Part shown: positions 1 to 9,138 of the stretch, in pieces
Numbering within the stretch: position 1 is the stretch's first letter
Layout of the letters: every line of letters begins with the position of its first letter
Origin: Prochlorococcus marinus CUG1435
Lineage (GTDB): Bacteria > Cyanobacteriota > Cyanobacteriia > PCC-6307 > Cyanobiaceae
Direction of reading: 5' to 3'
Assembly (NCBI GenBank): GCA_017644375.1
Contig: JAEPLP010000001.1
Coordinates: 1,348,001-1,412,000 of the forward strand
Length of the DNA: 64,000 nt
Notes under the pieces: generated by a model
Database searches by the model: none
The model's input: the letters and a program-made list of their open reading frames with translations, nothing else
Told to the model about the DNA's origin: nothing
Program-made: the position numbers and the translations under genes

Positions 1-1278
1 ACGGCACCTGTCGAAGTGCGTGAGAAGTTAAGTATTCCTGACCAATCAATAACAGAATCGTTGAAAGCATTAAAAGCTTTCTCTGACGTGTTGGAGGTGT
101 CAATTTTAAGTACTTGTAATAGGTTAGAAATATATGCGTTAGTAAAAGATAAAAATACTGGTATTTCATCTATTAAAGAATTTATATCAGATTATTCAGG
201 AATTATCTTTGAAGATTTAAATCCACATCTATTTTGCTTTAGACAAGAAGATGCAGTTTTACATTTGATGAAAGTTTCGGCAGGACTCGACAGCCTCGTA
301 CTAGGCGAAGGACAAATCCTTTCGCAGGTAAAAAAAATGATGAGATTGGGTCAAGAGAATCAGTCTACTGGGCCTATTCTTAATAGATTATTAACTCAAT
401 CTGTTAGTACAGGTAAGAAAGTTAGATCTGAAACAAATTTAGGAACCGGAGCTGTATCAATAAGTTCAGCAGCAGTAGAACTTGCTCAATTGAAAATTGG
501 ACAAGAAAAGGGGTTTGATAATCTCGTTAGTTTGGAATCAGAGAAGGTTCTTGTAGTTGGAGCCGGACGAATGAGTAGGCTTTTAATAACGCACTTGAAA
601 TCAAAAGGTTGTAATAAGCTCATTCTTGTTAATAGAAATATTGATAGAGCATTAAATCTTGCGAAAGACTTCCCGGACTTAGAAATTTTTTGTAAAGGGT
701 TAAATGAATTGGATGAAAATATATCAATATCTTCTCTTGTTTTCACTAGTACAGCCTCAGAAGTACCGATAATTGATCTCGCTAAAATTGAAAAATTAAA
801 TTTGAATAATAAACTTAAATTTATTGATATTGGAGTGCCGAGAAATATATCTAATGATGTTAAACAGCATCAGTTTGTAAAATCATTTGATGTAGATGAC
901 CTACAAGAGGTCGTTTCAAGAAATCAAGAATTTAGGCAGAAAATTGCAAAAGAAGCAGAATCTTTAGTTGAAGAAGAAAGAATCATTTTTCTAGAGTGGT
1001 GGGCAAGTTTAGAGGCCGTTCCAGTCATTAATAAACTTCGATCTGATTTAGAGTTAATAAGAAAAGAGGAATTGCAAAAAGCACTTAGTAGAATGGGCCC
1101 AGATTTCTCTGCAAGAGAAAGAAAAGTTGTGGAAGCTTTGACTAAAGGAATTATCAATAAAATACTTCATACACCTGTTACTAAGTTGAGAAGTCCTCAA
1201 TCAAGAGAGGAAAGACAAGCTTCTTTAAAAATTGTTGAAAAATTGTTTTCTTTGGAGGATGAGGATAAAAAGAGCTAA
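1..1278 (+). CDS. hemA: glutamyl-tRNA reductase, 5' end outside the window
   Basis: Reduces glutamyl-tRNA(Glu) with NADPH to glutamate-1-semialdehyde, the committed step of tetrapyrrole (chlorophyll, heme, bilin) synthesis. The frame is open from base 1 and begins TAPVEVREKL, an internal HemA motif, so the true start lies upstream; the GTG at 16 is only an internal Val. Seen (numbering from that Val): STCNRLEIY with the catalytic Cys at about 34, GEGQILSQVK at 98-107, and the Rossmann GAGRM at about 182-186. The C-terminal dimerisation region runs to the TAA at 1276-1278. About 425 codons are present against a usual 430-440, so only a dozen or so are missing. It is followed by a 130-bp gap and glgC on the same strand. 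Confidence 0.97.
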   Translation, partial: TAPVEVREKLSIPDQSITESLKALKAFSDVLEVSILSTCNRLEIYALVKDKNTGISSIKEFISDYSGIIFEDLNPHLFCFRQEDAVLHLMKVSAGLDSLVLGEGQILSQVKKMMRLGQENQSTGPILNRLLTQSVSTGKKVRSETNLGTGAVSISSAAVELAQLKIGQEKGFDNLVSLESEKVLVVGAGRMSRLLITHLKSKGCNKLILVNRNIDRALNLAKDFPDLEIFCKGLNELDENISISSLVFTSTASEVPIIDLAKIEKLNLNNKLKFIDIGVPRNISNDVKQHQFVKSFDVDDLQEVVSRNQEFRQKIAKEAESLVEEERIIFLEWWASLEAVPVINKLRSDLELIRKEELQKALSRMGPDFSARERKVVEALTKGIINKILHTPVTKLRSPQSREERQASLKIVEKLFSLEDEDKKS

Positions 1279-1408
1279 ATTTTTCTTATTTATATTAAGT
1301 TTTTCTAGTGATTTAATGAAATACCTTCGTAAACTGACCATTACTGTTTCTAAATTTACCCATAATCAGTTACTTTAGTTAGTTGTATCTCTACCTCCAT
1401 TAGATTGA

Positions 1409-2704
1409 ATGAAGCGTGTGTTAGCCATCATCCTCGGAGGAGGAAAAGGTTCTAGACTTTACCCTTTAACAAAAATGAGGGCGAAGCCTGCTGTGCCATT
1501 AGCAGGTAAGTATCGTTTAATTGATATCCCAATTAGTAATTGTATTAATTCAGGCATAGAAAAAATGTACGTATTGACTCAGTTCAATAGTGCATCTCTA
1601 AATAGACATATAGGAAGAACCTATAATTTAAATGGTCCCTTTGGTCAGGGATTTGTGGAAGTTTTAGCTGCGCAACAGACTCCTGATAGCCCAAAGTGGT
1701 TTGAAGGTACTGCTGATGCTGTAAGAAAATACCAATGGTTATTTCAAGAATGGGATGTGGACGAATATTTAATATTGTCAGGTGATCAACTGTATAGAAT
1801 GGATTACAGTTTATTTGTGCAACATCATAGAGATAATGGAGCTGATTTAACTGTAGCAGCTTTACCAGTTGATGAAGCCCAAGCAGAAGGTTTTGGCCTC
1901 ATGAGAACAGATGATTTAGGAAATATAAAAGAATTCAGTGAAAAACCTACTGGAGAGAAGTTGAAGGCAATGGCAGTAGATACTTCAAAATTTGGATTAA
2001 GTATTGAGTCGGCCGCAGAAAAACCCTACCTTGCCTCTATGGGTATTTATGTATTTAGTAGAAATACTCTTTTCGATCTTCTAAATAAATTTCCTAGTTA
2101 TACCGATTTTGGTAAGGACATAATTCCTGAATCACTTAAAAGAGGCGATACTCTCAAAAGTTATGTATTCGATGATTATTGGGAAGATATCGGAACCATT
2201 GGTGCGTTCTTTGAGTCAAACCTTGCATTAACTGAGCAACCAAAACCTCCATTTAGTTTTTATGATGAGAAATTTCCAATATATACAAGACCTAGATTTC
2301 TCCCCCCTTCTAAACTTGTAGATGCTCAAATTACTGATTCAATAGTCTGTGAAGGTACAATCTTGAAGTCTTGTAGTATTTTGCATTGTGTTTTGGGTGT
2401 AAGAAGCAGGATTGAAAGTGATTCTGTTCTTGAGGATACTCTTGTAATGGGTGCTGATTTCTTTGAATCGCCTGAAGAGAGGATTGAATTGAGAAAAGGA
2501 GGCGGAACACCTCTTGGAGTTGGTGAAGGAACTACTGTAAAAAGAGCAATTCTTGATAAGAATACAAGAATTGGTGATAATGTCGTGATCATTAATAAAG
2601 ATCGAGTAGAAGAAGCCGATAAGCCAGAATTGGGCTTCTACATAAGAAATGGAATTGTTGTAGTAGTTAAAAATGCAACTATTGCAAATGGAACTGTTAT
2701 TTAA
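1409..2704 (+). CDS. glgC: glucose-1-phosphate adenylyltransferase (ADP-glucose pyrophosphorylase)
   Basis: Makes ADP-glucose from glucose-1-phosphate and ATP for glycogen synthesis; in cyanobacteria this enzyme is activated by 3-phosphoglycerate and inhibited by phosphate (family knowledge). The 431-residue protein opens with the nucleotidyltransferase signature [20 protein letters not shown] (residues 8-27). It continues with [10 protein letters not shown] (about 97-106), [10 protein letters not shown] (124-133) and FSEKP. The C-terminal third has hexapeptide-like left-handed helix sequence ending in NGTVI. The product may also supply the sugar-nucleotide donor for the glucosylglycerate genes at 51-56 kb, which is an inference. 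ATG start; length is typical. Confidence 0.97.
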   Translation: MKRVLAIILGGGKGSRLYPLTKMRAKPAVPLAGKYRLIDIPISNCINSGIEKMYVLTQFNSASLNRHIGRTYNLNGPFGQGFVEVLAAQQTPDSPKWFEGTADAVRKYQWLFQEWDVDEYLILSGDQLYRMDYSLFVQHHRDNGADLTVAALPVDEAQAEGFGLMRTDDLGNIKEFSEKPTGEKLKAMAVDTSKFGLSIESAAEKPYLASMGIYVFSRNTLFDLLNKFPSYTDFGKDIIPESLKRGDTLKSYVFDDYWEDIGTIGAFFESNLALTEQPKPPFSFYDEKFPIYTRPRFLPPSKLVDAQITDSIVCEGTILKSCSILHCVLGVRSRIESDSVLEDTLVMGADFFESPEERIELRKGGGTPLGVGEGTTVKRAILDKNTRIGDNVVIINKDRVEEADKPELGFYIRNGIVVVVKNATIANGTVI

Positions 2705-2798
2705 ATCTTTTCGATCATTTTTCGCTGACATAAGTATTTTTTTTGAGCAATTTTGTTGAGTTGTAGGCAAACTATATTTATTGAGTTTTTTAATTTTT

Positions 2799-4217
2799 AT
2801 GTCCAAGGCACATTTTGGTTTAATAGGTCTTGGTGTTATGGGCGAAAATTTAGTTCTTAACGCAGAGAGAAACGGATTTTCGAGTGTAGTTTTTAATAGA
2901 ACCTACTCAAAAACTGAAGAATTTTTACAAGGTCGGGGCTTTGGGAAGAATATAGAGGGTGCTGAAACTCTTCAAGAATTTGTTAATAAGCTAGAGAGGC
3001 CTAGAAGAATTCTAATGATGGTAAAAGCTGGGCCCGCAACAGATGCTGTTATAGATAATATTTCTGGATATCTCGAGGAAGGAGATTTATTAATAGATGG
3101 CGGTAATTCTCAATTTAAAGATACAGAAAGAAGGGTAAATACTCTTGAAAGTAAAAGTTTTGGATACATTGGAATGGGAGTCTCAGGTGGTGCCAAAGGA
3201 GCTCTTGAAGGGCCAAGTATGATGCCTGGTGGTACTAAAGCTTCATATGATGCAATAGAAAGCTTATTAACAAAAATGGCTGCCAAAGTTGAAGACGGAC
3301 CATGTGTTGCATATGTTGGGCCAGGAGGCTCAGGTCATTTTGTTAAAACTGTTCATAACGGAATTGAATATGGAATTGAACAAATACTTGCAGAAGCTTA
3401 TGACCTTATGAAGAGAGTTAAAGGTATGAACGGTCAGCAAATGTCAGAGGTATTTGGTATTTGGAATAATACTGATGAATTAGCTTCTTATCTTGTTGAG
3501 ATAACAGAGATTTGTCTAAATACAAAAGATGAGATAACTGGGGATGATGTCGTGGAAAAAATATTAGATAAAGCTGGCCAGAAAGGTACAGGGTTATGGA
3601 CTGTTGTAAGTGCTCTAGAACTGGGGGTATCAGTCCCAACTATTTACGCATCTTTAAATGCAAGAGTAATGAGTTCTTTAAAAGAGCAACGTAGTGAAAT
3701 TGAAAAAACTATTCCATATAAAGAGATAGAAGATTTTGATTTAGGAAATATATCAGATGGAATGAAACCTTTATTTGATGCTGTAGTCCTTGCCACAATT
3801 GCTAGCTATGCCCAGGGTATGGACATTTTAAGAGAAGCATCTAAAGTATATAACTATGGTTTGAATATGCCGTCCATTGCTCAAATATGGAAAGGTGGTT
3901 GCATAATTAGATCAAAATTATTAAGTAAAATTCAAGATGCTTATAACAAAAATCCTAATCTAAAAAATTTATTTTTTGATGATTGGTTCAATAATGAAAT
4001 TGCGACAAGATTAGATAACTTGGCTAAAGTTGTTTCCTTATCCACAAAAGCTGGTATTCCAGTCCCATGTCTATCCAGTACCTTAGATTATTTGAATAGT
4101 TATAGAACCAATAGACTTCCTCAGAACCTTGTTCAGGCAATGAGAGACTGTTTTGGCTCTCATACATATGAAAGAATTGATAAGGAAGGTAGTTTTCATA
4201 CAGAATGGATGAAATGA
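2799..4217 (+). CDS. gnd: 6-phosphogluconate dehydrogenase (decarboxylating)
   Basis: Oxidative pentose phosphate pathway: 6-phosphogluconate + NADP+ gives ribulose-5-phosphate, CO2 and NADPH, the main dark reductant source in cyanobacteria. The 472-residue protein has the N-terminal dinucleotide motif GLGVMG (10-15), then DGGNSQFKDT, GVSGGAKGALEGPSMMPGG and KTVHNGIEYG with the substrate-binding Lys and His. I chose the ATG at 2799 because the preceding in-frame TTG (2781) would add only SFLIF-type residues before the conserved MSKAHFGLIG start. The stop overlaps the start region of pgl, so gnd-pgl are a coupled unit of consecutive pathway enzymes. Confidence 0.97.
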   Translation: MSKAHFGLIGLGVMGENLVLNAERNGFSSVVFNRTYSKTEEFLQGRGFGKNIEGAETLQEFVNKLERPRRILMMVKAGPATDAVIDNISGYLEEGDLLIDGGNSQFKDTERRVNTLESKSFGYIGMGVSGGAKGALEGPSMMPGGTKASYDAIESLLTKMAAKVEDGPCVAYVGPGGSGHFVKTVHNGIEYGIEQILAEAYDLMKRVKGMNGQQMSEVFGIWNNTDELASYLVEITEICLNTKDEITGDDVVEKILDKAGQKGTGLWTVVSALELGVSVPTIYASLNARVMSSLKEQRSEIEKTIPYKEIEDFDLGNISDGMKPLFDAVVLATIASYAQGMDILREASKVYNYGLNMPSIAQIWKGGCIIRSKLLSKIQDAYNKNPNLKNLFFDDWFNNEIATRLDNLAKVVSLSTKAGIPVPCLSSTLDYLNSYRTNRLPQNLVQAMRDCFGSHTYERIDKEGSFHTEWMK

Positions 4218-4942
4218 TTGAAAAGGTTAAAAATGGATATACACTTAACATTTACAAAGACAAGTTAGAGCTATCTACAGAGGTTTTTAAGTTTATTGAA
4301 AGTCACATTATTCATACTTTAAAAAAGAAAGACAGGTTCAAATTTTGTGTAAGTGGAGGTTCAACTCCTAAATCTGTCTATAAGCTTTTATCAAAAAGTG
4401 ATCTTAGATGGGATATGGTTGATGTCTTTTTAGGGGATGAAAGATGTGTTGATCCAAATTCAGAATTGAGTAACTCGTTAATGTTAAAGAATTCATTGTT
4501 AACTAATTTTGGATCTAAAGCCTTTTTTTATGAAATTTTCAATGATTTAAATGCTGATGATGAAGCTACAAAAAATCAATTTATTTCTAAACTATTTGAG
4601 AAATGCGGATCAAACCCTCCAACTTTTGATTTAACATTATTAGGTCTTGGAGACGATGGTCATACAGCCTCACTATTCCCTTATCAAAAAAATAATAATG
4701 TAGATGATTTTGTTATTTTTAATGAAGGTAAAGGTTTAAAAAGAATTTCATTAACTCCAAAGGTTCTTTCAGCTTCTTCAAAGATAGTATTTTTAGTTAG
4801 TGGAGCTTCTAAAAGAATTGCTCTTGAGAGGTTATTAGATGAAAAAGAGCCACCAGATAGAACACCATCGAAATTAATAAAATCTATTAATCAAATTTCA
4901 ATATTTTGTGATCAGGAATCAGCAAAAGAATTAGAAATTTAG
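4205..4942 (+). CDS. pgl: 6-phosphogluconolactonase
   Basis: Hydrolyses 6-phosphogluconolactone to 6-phosphogluconate, the step before Gnd. Seen: SGGSTPKSVYKLL (about 50-62), the LGDERCVDP motif (76-84) and GLGDDGHTASLFP (147-159), all diagnostic of the DevB/SOL lactonase family. It is 245 residues from the ATG at 4205. A second ATG at 4214 forms an ATGA overlap with the gnd stop and is an equally good start; either way the two genes overlap and are probably translationally coupled. Confidence 0.95.
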   Translation: MDEMIEKVKNGYTLNIYKDKLELSTEVFKFIESHIIHTLKKKDRFKFCVSGGSTPKSVYKLLSKSDLRWDMVDVFLGDERCVDPNSELSNSLMLKNSLLTNFGSKAFFYEIFNDLNADDEATKNQFISKLFEKCGSNPPTFDLTLLGLGDDGHTASLFPYQKNNNVDDFVIFNEGKGLKRISLTPKVLSASSKIVFLVSGASKRIALERLLDEKEPPDRTPSKLIKSINQISIFCDQESAKELEI

Positions 4943-4972
4943 TTAAAGTCTATTAATAGTTTAAATTATTTA

Positions 4973-5521
4973 ATGAGTAAGAAAAAATTTTTATTCCAGA
5001 AAAAGGAGTTCGATGGTTGGAAAACATTAAACGATACTGTTATGGGCGGATCAAGTTCAGCTTTTTGTGAAATTTCAAATTCGGGTTTGATATTAATGGG
5101 TAATATTGTCGAGAAATCAGGAGGATTTGTTAGTTGTAGATCGTCTATATATAAACCTTCTTTAAACGTATCTGAGTATTCATCCTTTGAATTAAATATT
5201 GATGGACAAGGAAGAACTTTTAAATTTGCTGTCGCTTGTGAAGATGATCTACTAGGACTGACCGAATTTATTCCAGGTGGACTTAGATGGATTAAATCAT
5301 TCCCAACAAAAAAATTCGGGACAACAAATGTTCAAATTCCTTTTAGTGAGTTAAAACCTTCAGTAAGAGCTAATAAAGTACGTTTTCCATTTAAATTCAA
5401 GCCATCTAAAATTAAAAGATTGCAACTACTACACTCCAAGTTCGGTGATGATGGATTACTTAACAATAAGTTTAAAGATGGTTCCATAAAAGTTTTAATT
5501 AAATCAATAAGTGTTATTTGA
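4973..5521 (+). CDS. CIA30 family protein
   Basis: 182 residues resembling the CIA30 domain (complex I intermediate-associated protein 30, a galactose-binding-like beta fold). The hallmark segment WKTLNDTVMGGSSSAF lies at about 17-32, followed by SGGFVSCRS, with DLLGLTEFIPGGLRWIKSF in the middle and a C-terminal KIKRLQLLHS segment. In mitochondria the family helps assemble NADH dehydrogenase. In cyanobacteria the role is unproven, so assembly of an NDH-1 complex is an inference. No signal peptide, no Cys pair. It lies 30 bp after pgl, on the same strand, and its end overlaps the next gene. Confidence 0.85.
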   Translation: MSKKKFLFQKKEFDGWKTLNDTVMGGSSSAFCEISNSGLILMGNIVEKSGGFVSCRSSIYKPSLNVSEYSSFELNIDGQGRTFKFAVACEDDLLGLTEFIPGGLRWIKSFPTKKFGTTNVQIPFSELKPSVRANKVRFPFKFKPSKIKRLQLLHSKFGDDGLLNNKFKDGSIKVLIKSISVI

Positions 5522-5897
5522 AAATCCACCTAAAAATATAGAGAGCTTAATCGCTAAGTCAGCAGATTTAACAAATAAACCTTTTGTTCATTCTGTAGTA
5601 AAAATAAATGGTGAATACGAATTCGAAGATGAAGATATTGATTTAACAGTTAATATCTTATGTCGAGATAAAGAAGGTAAAAGATTAGAAATTCATGATC
5701 TTGAATTAGAACTTTTTAAATCAAATAAAGAGTTGGTTTTAGTAATTTCTAAGCTTAACTTCCCTGATGAACCAATATTATGGTGTGGAGTTAAAACATT
5801 ATGGATGGATAGCAATAATGGGAAAAAATGCAACTCACCAAAATACAGCGCTAGATTGGAAAATTTAGCAAATAGGATAAAAAGTTTTTTTGATTAA
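5511..5897 (+). CDS. conserved hypothetical protein (128 aa)
   Basis: An acidic soluble protein of 128 residues that I do not recognise. The start is GTG at 5511 inside the 3' end of the CIA30 gene (11-bp overlap). There is no in-frame ATG near the N-terminus, so translation probably depends on the upstream gene. The middle is rich in alternating charged/hydrophobic segments (EFEDEDIDLTVNILCRDKEG, IHDLELELF), suggesting a beta-rich fold, and the C-terminus is a short amphipathic helix. No transmembrane segment or catalytic motif is visible. It is the last gene of the + strand run and converges on ilvD. Confidence 0.75.
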   Translation: MLFENPPKNIESLIAKSADLTNKPFVHSVVKINGEYEFEDEDIDLTVNILCRDKEGKRLEIHDLELELFKSNKELVLVISKLNFPDEPILWCGVKTLWMDSNNGKKCNSPKYSARLENLANRIKSFFD

Positions 5898-5912
5898 GAA
5901 AATAAAATTTGA

Positions 5913-5930
5913 ACTGATTTATAAATCAGT
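5913..5930. terminator. palindrome between convergent genes
   Basis: An 18-bp perfect palindrome, ACTGATTT-AT-AAATCAGT, lies at the meeting point of the + strand run and ilvD, and includes the last codons of ilvD. It could fold in RNA from either strand, but no long T-run follows, so calling it a terminator is tentative. Confidence 0.35.
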
Positions 5931-7592
5931 AACAGCCCCTAAACTTGATGTGCTTACGATTCTCGAATATTTTGAAAGAATTCCTCTTTTGTATTTTTGA
6001 ATAGGTTTTACCCAATCTTTTTTTCTTTTTTCTAATTCTTCGTCAGATAAATCAACTTCAATTAGTTGTTTTACAGCATCTACTGTAATTAAATCACCTT
6101 GTTTTATTAGAGCAATATTTCCTCCTACAGCAGCCTCCGGAGCTATGTGACCCACAACAAGACCATAGGTGCCCCCGCTAAATCTGCCATCGGTAATTAA
6201 AGCCACCTTCTCTCCTAATCCTTGACCAACAATCGCAGATGTTGGAGCTAACATTTCTCTCATGCCTGGACCTCCTACAGGACCTTCGTTTCTAATAACA
6301 ACAACATCACCAGCTTTGATATCGTTATTTAATATCGATTTTAAACAATCCTCTTCACTTTCAAAAATCTTTGCGGGACCTGTTAATACAGGGTTTTTTA
6401 CTCCGCTAATTTTGGCTACAGAACCTTCGCTCGCTAAGTTACCTTTTAATATCGCTAGATGTCCTTTTTTATAAAGAGGGTCATCTATGTCTCTTATGAC
6501 ATTTTGATTTGTTGGAGGCTTATCTGGAATATTCTGTAAGTATTCTGAGATGGTTTTGCCTTCAATGTTTTTGCAATCGCCATGAATTAATCCTGCATTC
6601 AAAAGTATTTTCATTACTTGTGGAATCCCACCTGCCTTATGAAGATCCACCGTCACATATTTACCACTCGGTTTAAGGTCACAAATAACGGGTACTTTTT
6701 GTCTGATTCTCTCAAAATCATTAATGTTGATATCTATACCTGCAGTATTCGCAATAGCTAAGATGTGCAATACCGCATTTGTTGATCCTCCAATTGCCAT
6801 AATTACTGATATCGCATTTTCAAATGCTTTCTTTGTCATTAGGTCTAGAGGTCTTATATCTTTTTCTATCGCGGAGACTAATATCTCAGCACTTTTTTCT
6901 GCACTTAGTTCTTTTTCAAGATCTTCAGCAGCCATAGTGGAACTGTGAGGAAGACTTAACCCTAATACTTCAATAACCGCAGACATTGTATTAGCTGTAA
7001 ACATTCCTCCACAGCTACCAGCACCAGGAATACAATTTTTCTCAACTTGGATTAGCCTTTCTTCATTAATTTTGCCTGATGTTAATTGTCCAACAGCTTC
7101 AAATGCACTAACAACAGTAAGATCTTCTCCATGCAATTTCCCAGGCTTTATTGTCCCTCCATAAATGAAAATTGAGGGAATATTCATTCTTGCAATCGCA
7201 ATCATGGCACCCGGCATATTTTTATCACATCCACCTATAGCAAGTACTCCATCCATACTCTGAGCATTGCATGCTGTTTCAATTGAATCAGCAATAACTT
7301 CTCTTGAAACTAGAGAATATTTCATGCCCTCTGTTCCCATAGAAATGCCATCACTTACTGTTATAGTCCCAAACATCTGAGGCGTCCCACCTGATCTTTT
7401 TATTGACTCTTCAGCTTTTAGAGCTAACTTGTTTAAACCCATATTGCATGGTGTTATGGTGCTGTATCCATTTGCAACTCCAATAATAGGTTTATTAAAA
7501 TCTTCATCATTAAATCCAACAGCTCTTAACATCGATCTGTTAGGGGATCTTTGCACACCTTGGGTTATTGCAGATGATCTGAGTTTATTCAT
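5919..7592 (-). CDS. ilvD: dihydroxy-acid dehydratase
   Basis: Dehydrates 2,3-dihydroxy-isovalerate and its methylvalerate homologue in valine, isoleucine and leucine synthesis. The 557-residue protein carries the two family signatures, [11 protein letters not shown] (Cys at about 122) and [14 protein letters not shown] (Cys about 194). A third Cys in TPCN (about 49) gives the three-cysteine pattern of [2Fe-2S]-type dehydratases. [12 protein letters not shown] and [20 protein letters not shown] lie near the C-terminus. The length matches the family. The 3' end overlaps a palindrome shared with the convergent gene. Confidence 0.97.
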   Translation of the reverse strand: MNKLRSSAITQGVQRSPNRSMLRAVGFNDEDFNKPIIGVANGYSTITPCNMGLNKLALKAEESIKRSGGTPQMFGTITVSDGISMGTEGMKYSLVSREVIADSIETACNAQSMDGVLAIGGCDKNMPGAMIAIARMNIPSIFIYGGTIKPGKLHGEDLTVVSAFEAVGQLTSGKINEERLIQVEKNCIPGAGSCGGMFTANTMSAVIEVLGLSLPHSSTMAAEDLEKELSAEKSAEILVSAIEKDIRPLDLMTKKAFENAISVIMAIGGSTNAVLHILAIANTAGIDININDFERIRQKVPVICDLKPSGKYVTVDLHKAGGIPQVMKILLNAGLIHGDCKNIEGKTISEYLQNIPDKPPTNQNVIRDIDDPLYKKGHLAILKGNLASEGSVAKISGVKNPVLTGPAKIFESEEDCLKSILNNDIKAGDVVVIRNEGPVGGPGMREMLAPTSAIVGQGLGEKVALITDGRFSGGTYGLVVGHIAPEAAVGGNIALIKQGDLITVDAVKQLIEVDLSDEELEKRKKDWVKPIQKYKRGILSKYSRIVSTSSLGAVTDL

Positions 7593-7615
7593 GTTATTTG
7601 AGAACCTTTTTTATT

Positions 7616-7906
7616 TTATTGCCCCAACTCTTCAAGTTGCTTCCTAACATCAGCAATTGCAGAATTAAGTTGCTCAACTTTCTTCTCCAGATTCTCTCCT
7701 TCAACTTCATTTATATTTTCATTTGAATCAATCGCTTCTGAGCCGTCTTGAATTCTGGAGGAATACATCATTGCTTTTTGTTTTTTTTCCTCCTTTCTTT
7801 TGTCTGCTTCGGATATTAACCACCAAGCTAGACCTGCTGCTCCAATAAAAGCACCGCTTATTAATGATAAAAGATTATTTGAAGACGAATCTCTGTATTC
7901 AGACAT
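7616..7906 (-). CDS. small single-span membrane protein with coiled coil
   Basis: 96 residues of unknown function. One hydrophobic helix spans about residues 12-32 (LLSLISGAFIGAAGLAWWLI). A very basic KRKEEKKQK stretch follows, suggesting a cytoplasmic C-terminus. The acidic tail has a heptad-like ending (LEKKVEQLNSAIADVRKQLEEL, about 73-94) that should form a coiled coil. It sits 23 bp upstream of ilvD on the same strand and 29 bp after the UPRTase-like gene, so it may be co-transcribed. Confidence 0.75.
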   Translation of the reverse strand: MSEYRDSSSNNLLSLISGAFIGAAGLAWWLISEADKRKEEKKQKAMMYSSRIQDGSEAIDSNENINEVEGENLEKKVEQLNSAIADVRKQLEELGQ

Positions 7907-7935
7907 TGGTAAAATATTTACTCCTATATTCTATA

Positions 7936-8553
7936 TTAGTTCTTATCTTGAAATATAGTACTTAAACGCGATAGAGGATTCCCAATACCAGGGACTAATA
8001 ATTGTGTTTTTTCGTCTTCCTCATCTATGCAAGAAGTGTAAATTACCTGATTAGGGAGTAATTTCGCAATTTCATTTAACCCTTTATTTGAGCAAATAGC
8101 TGTTATTAAAAGAATCCTATTTGAATCAACACCTAATTCCTTTAATTTAATTAAAGTTTCTAATGTTGCTGATTTTGTTGTTATTTGTTCTGAATAAAAT
8201 ATAACTCCTTCATTTGATTCAATAGTTTTAGGAAGTTCTCCTAATGAGAGGGTTGAGTTAGGAATTACTTCTTTAGATCCAAACCAAAGAGATAGCCCTT
8301 CGGGCAACATTGCGAGCACTTTTATTGGATAATTATTATTAATAAAGAATCCATCTGCGTTTCCATTGTCAGTATTTACTATTTCTTTTTTATATGGCAG
8401 CCAATTACGTAATGCTTCATATGTAAGCCATTTCCCTAATTGCTCATATCCTGTTGAGTACAAAATATTTGGAGTATTTTTTTCTCGCAATATTGAAAGC
8501 CAATGTTTTATTAATGGATGAGGAGGAACAATAACCTTTAGTGACATTGCCAT
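7936..8553 (-). CDS. uracil phosphoribosyltransferase-like protein, active site degenerate
   Basis: 205 residues that align by eye along their whole length with Upp: an N-terminal HPLIKHWLSILRE (about 12-24), LGKWLTYEALRNW, a central LAMLPEGLSLWFG, and the C-terminal PGIGNPLSR (188-196). The PRPP loop, normally DPMLATGGS, is replaced here by SEQITTKSA (about 121-129). The core LRAGLGM segment has become LPEGLSL, and the uracil-contacting PGLGD has become PGIGN. It therefore may not catalyse uracil salvage. A regulatory role, or a function specific to cyanobacteria, is possible but unproven. The preferred start is ATG at 8553; the ATG two codons later is an alternative. Confidence 0.75.
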   Translation of the reverse strand: MAMSLKVIVPPHPLIKHWLSILREKNTPNILYSTGYEQLGKWLTYEALRNWLPYKKEIVNTDNGNADGFFINNNYPIKVLAMLPEGLSLWFGSKEVIPNSTLSLGELPKTIESNEGVIFYSEQITTKSATLETLIKLKELGVDSNRILLITAICSNKGLNEIAKLLPNQVIYTSCIDEEDEKTQLLVPGIGNPLSRLSTIFQDKN

Positions 8554-8616
8554 ATATTTTCCTTTAAGATACTCTTACAAACTTTAAATACTTAAGTTCT
8601 AAAATACAGTCTTATT

Positions 8617-9129
8617 ATGATTAAATCAATTGTTTTCCCCTCACTAAAGAATGCATTAATTACTTTGTTATTCGTTGGGATTTTATTTTTTAATTCTGTA
8701 AATTCTGCATGGGCTAAAAGACCTCCTGAGATTAGAAACCAGCAAGAACTTAATTTAGAGCCAGATATGCATGGTCAAGACTTAAGCGGTAACGAATACG
8801 TTAAGTTTGATTTGAATGGGTTTAATTTCAGTGAAAGTAATTTAGAAGGGGCGGTGTTCAATAATAGTAAATTGCAAAACTCAAATTTTACTGGAGCAAA
8901 TTTAAGAGATGCACTAGCTTATGCAACAGACTTTACTGATGCTGATCTTTCGGATGTTAATTTTACTAATGCTTTATTAATGGAGAGTAATTTTGAAGGT
9001 GCAAAAATAGATGGTGCAGATTTTACTGATGCTGTTCTTAGTCGTACACAACAAAAACAATTATGTGCGATTGCTAATGGCACAAATAGTTCTACAGGAG
9101 AGAGTACAGAATATAGCTTAGGTTGTTAA
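8617..9129 (+). CDS. secreted or lumenal pentapeptide-repeat protein
   Basis: 170 residues. Residues 1-33 form a signal peptide with a hydrophobic core and an AWA cleavage motif, so the mature protein should reach the thylakoid lumen or periplasm. From about 50 to 145 the sequence follows A(D/N)LXX pentapeptides (LSGNEYVKF, NFSESNLEGAVF, NFTGANLRDA, DFTDADLSDVNF, DFTDAVLS), which fold into a right-handed square beta helix. Two Cys (about 150 and 170) could form a C-terminal disulfide. It resembles the short lumenal pentapeptide proteins of chloroplasts (TL17 type). Function unknown. It is divergent from the UPRTase-like gene with only 63 bp between them. Confidence 0.88.
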   Translation: MIKSIVFPSLKNALITLLFVGILFFNSVNSAWAKRPPEIRNQQELNLEPDMHGQDLSGNEYVKFDLNGFNFSESNLEGAVFNNSKLQNSNFTGANLRDALAYATDFTDADLSDVNFTNALLMESNFEGAKIDGADFTDAVLSRTQQKQLCAIANGTNSSTGESTEYSLGC

Positions 9130-9138
9130 TCATCAAAG

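Noticed and set aside
16-30. GTG at 16 as the start of hemA
   Set aside because: The frame is open to base 1 and reads TAPVEV, an internal HemA motif, so the real start is upstream of the window.
2339-2806. 155-codon frame antisense to glgC
   Set aside because: Lies wholly opposite the conserved C-terminal coding part of glgC, with low-complexity composition and no recognisable domain; a shadow frame.
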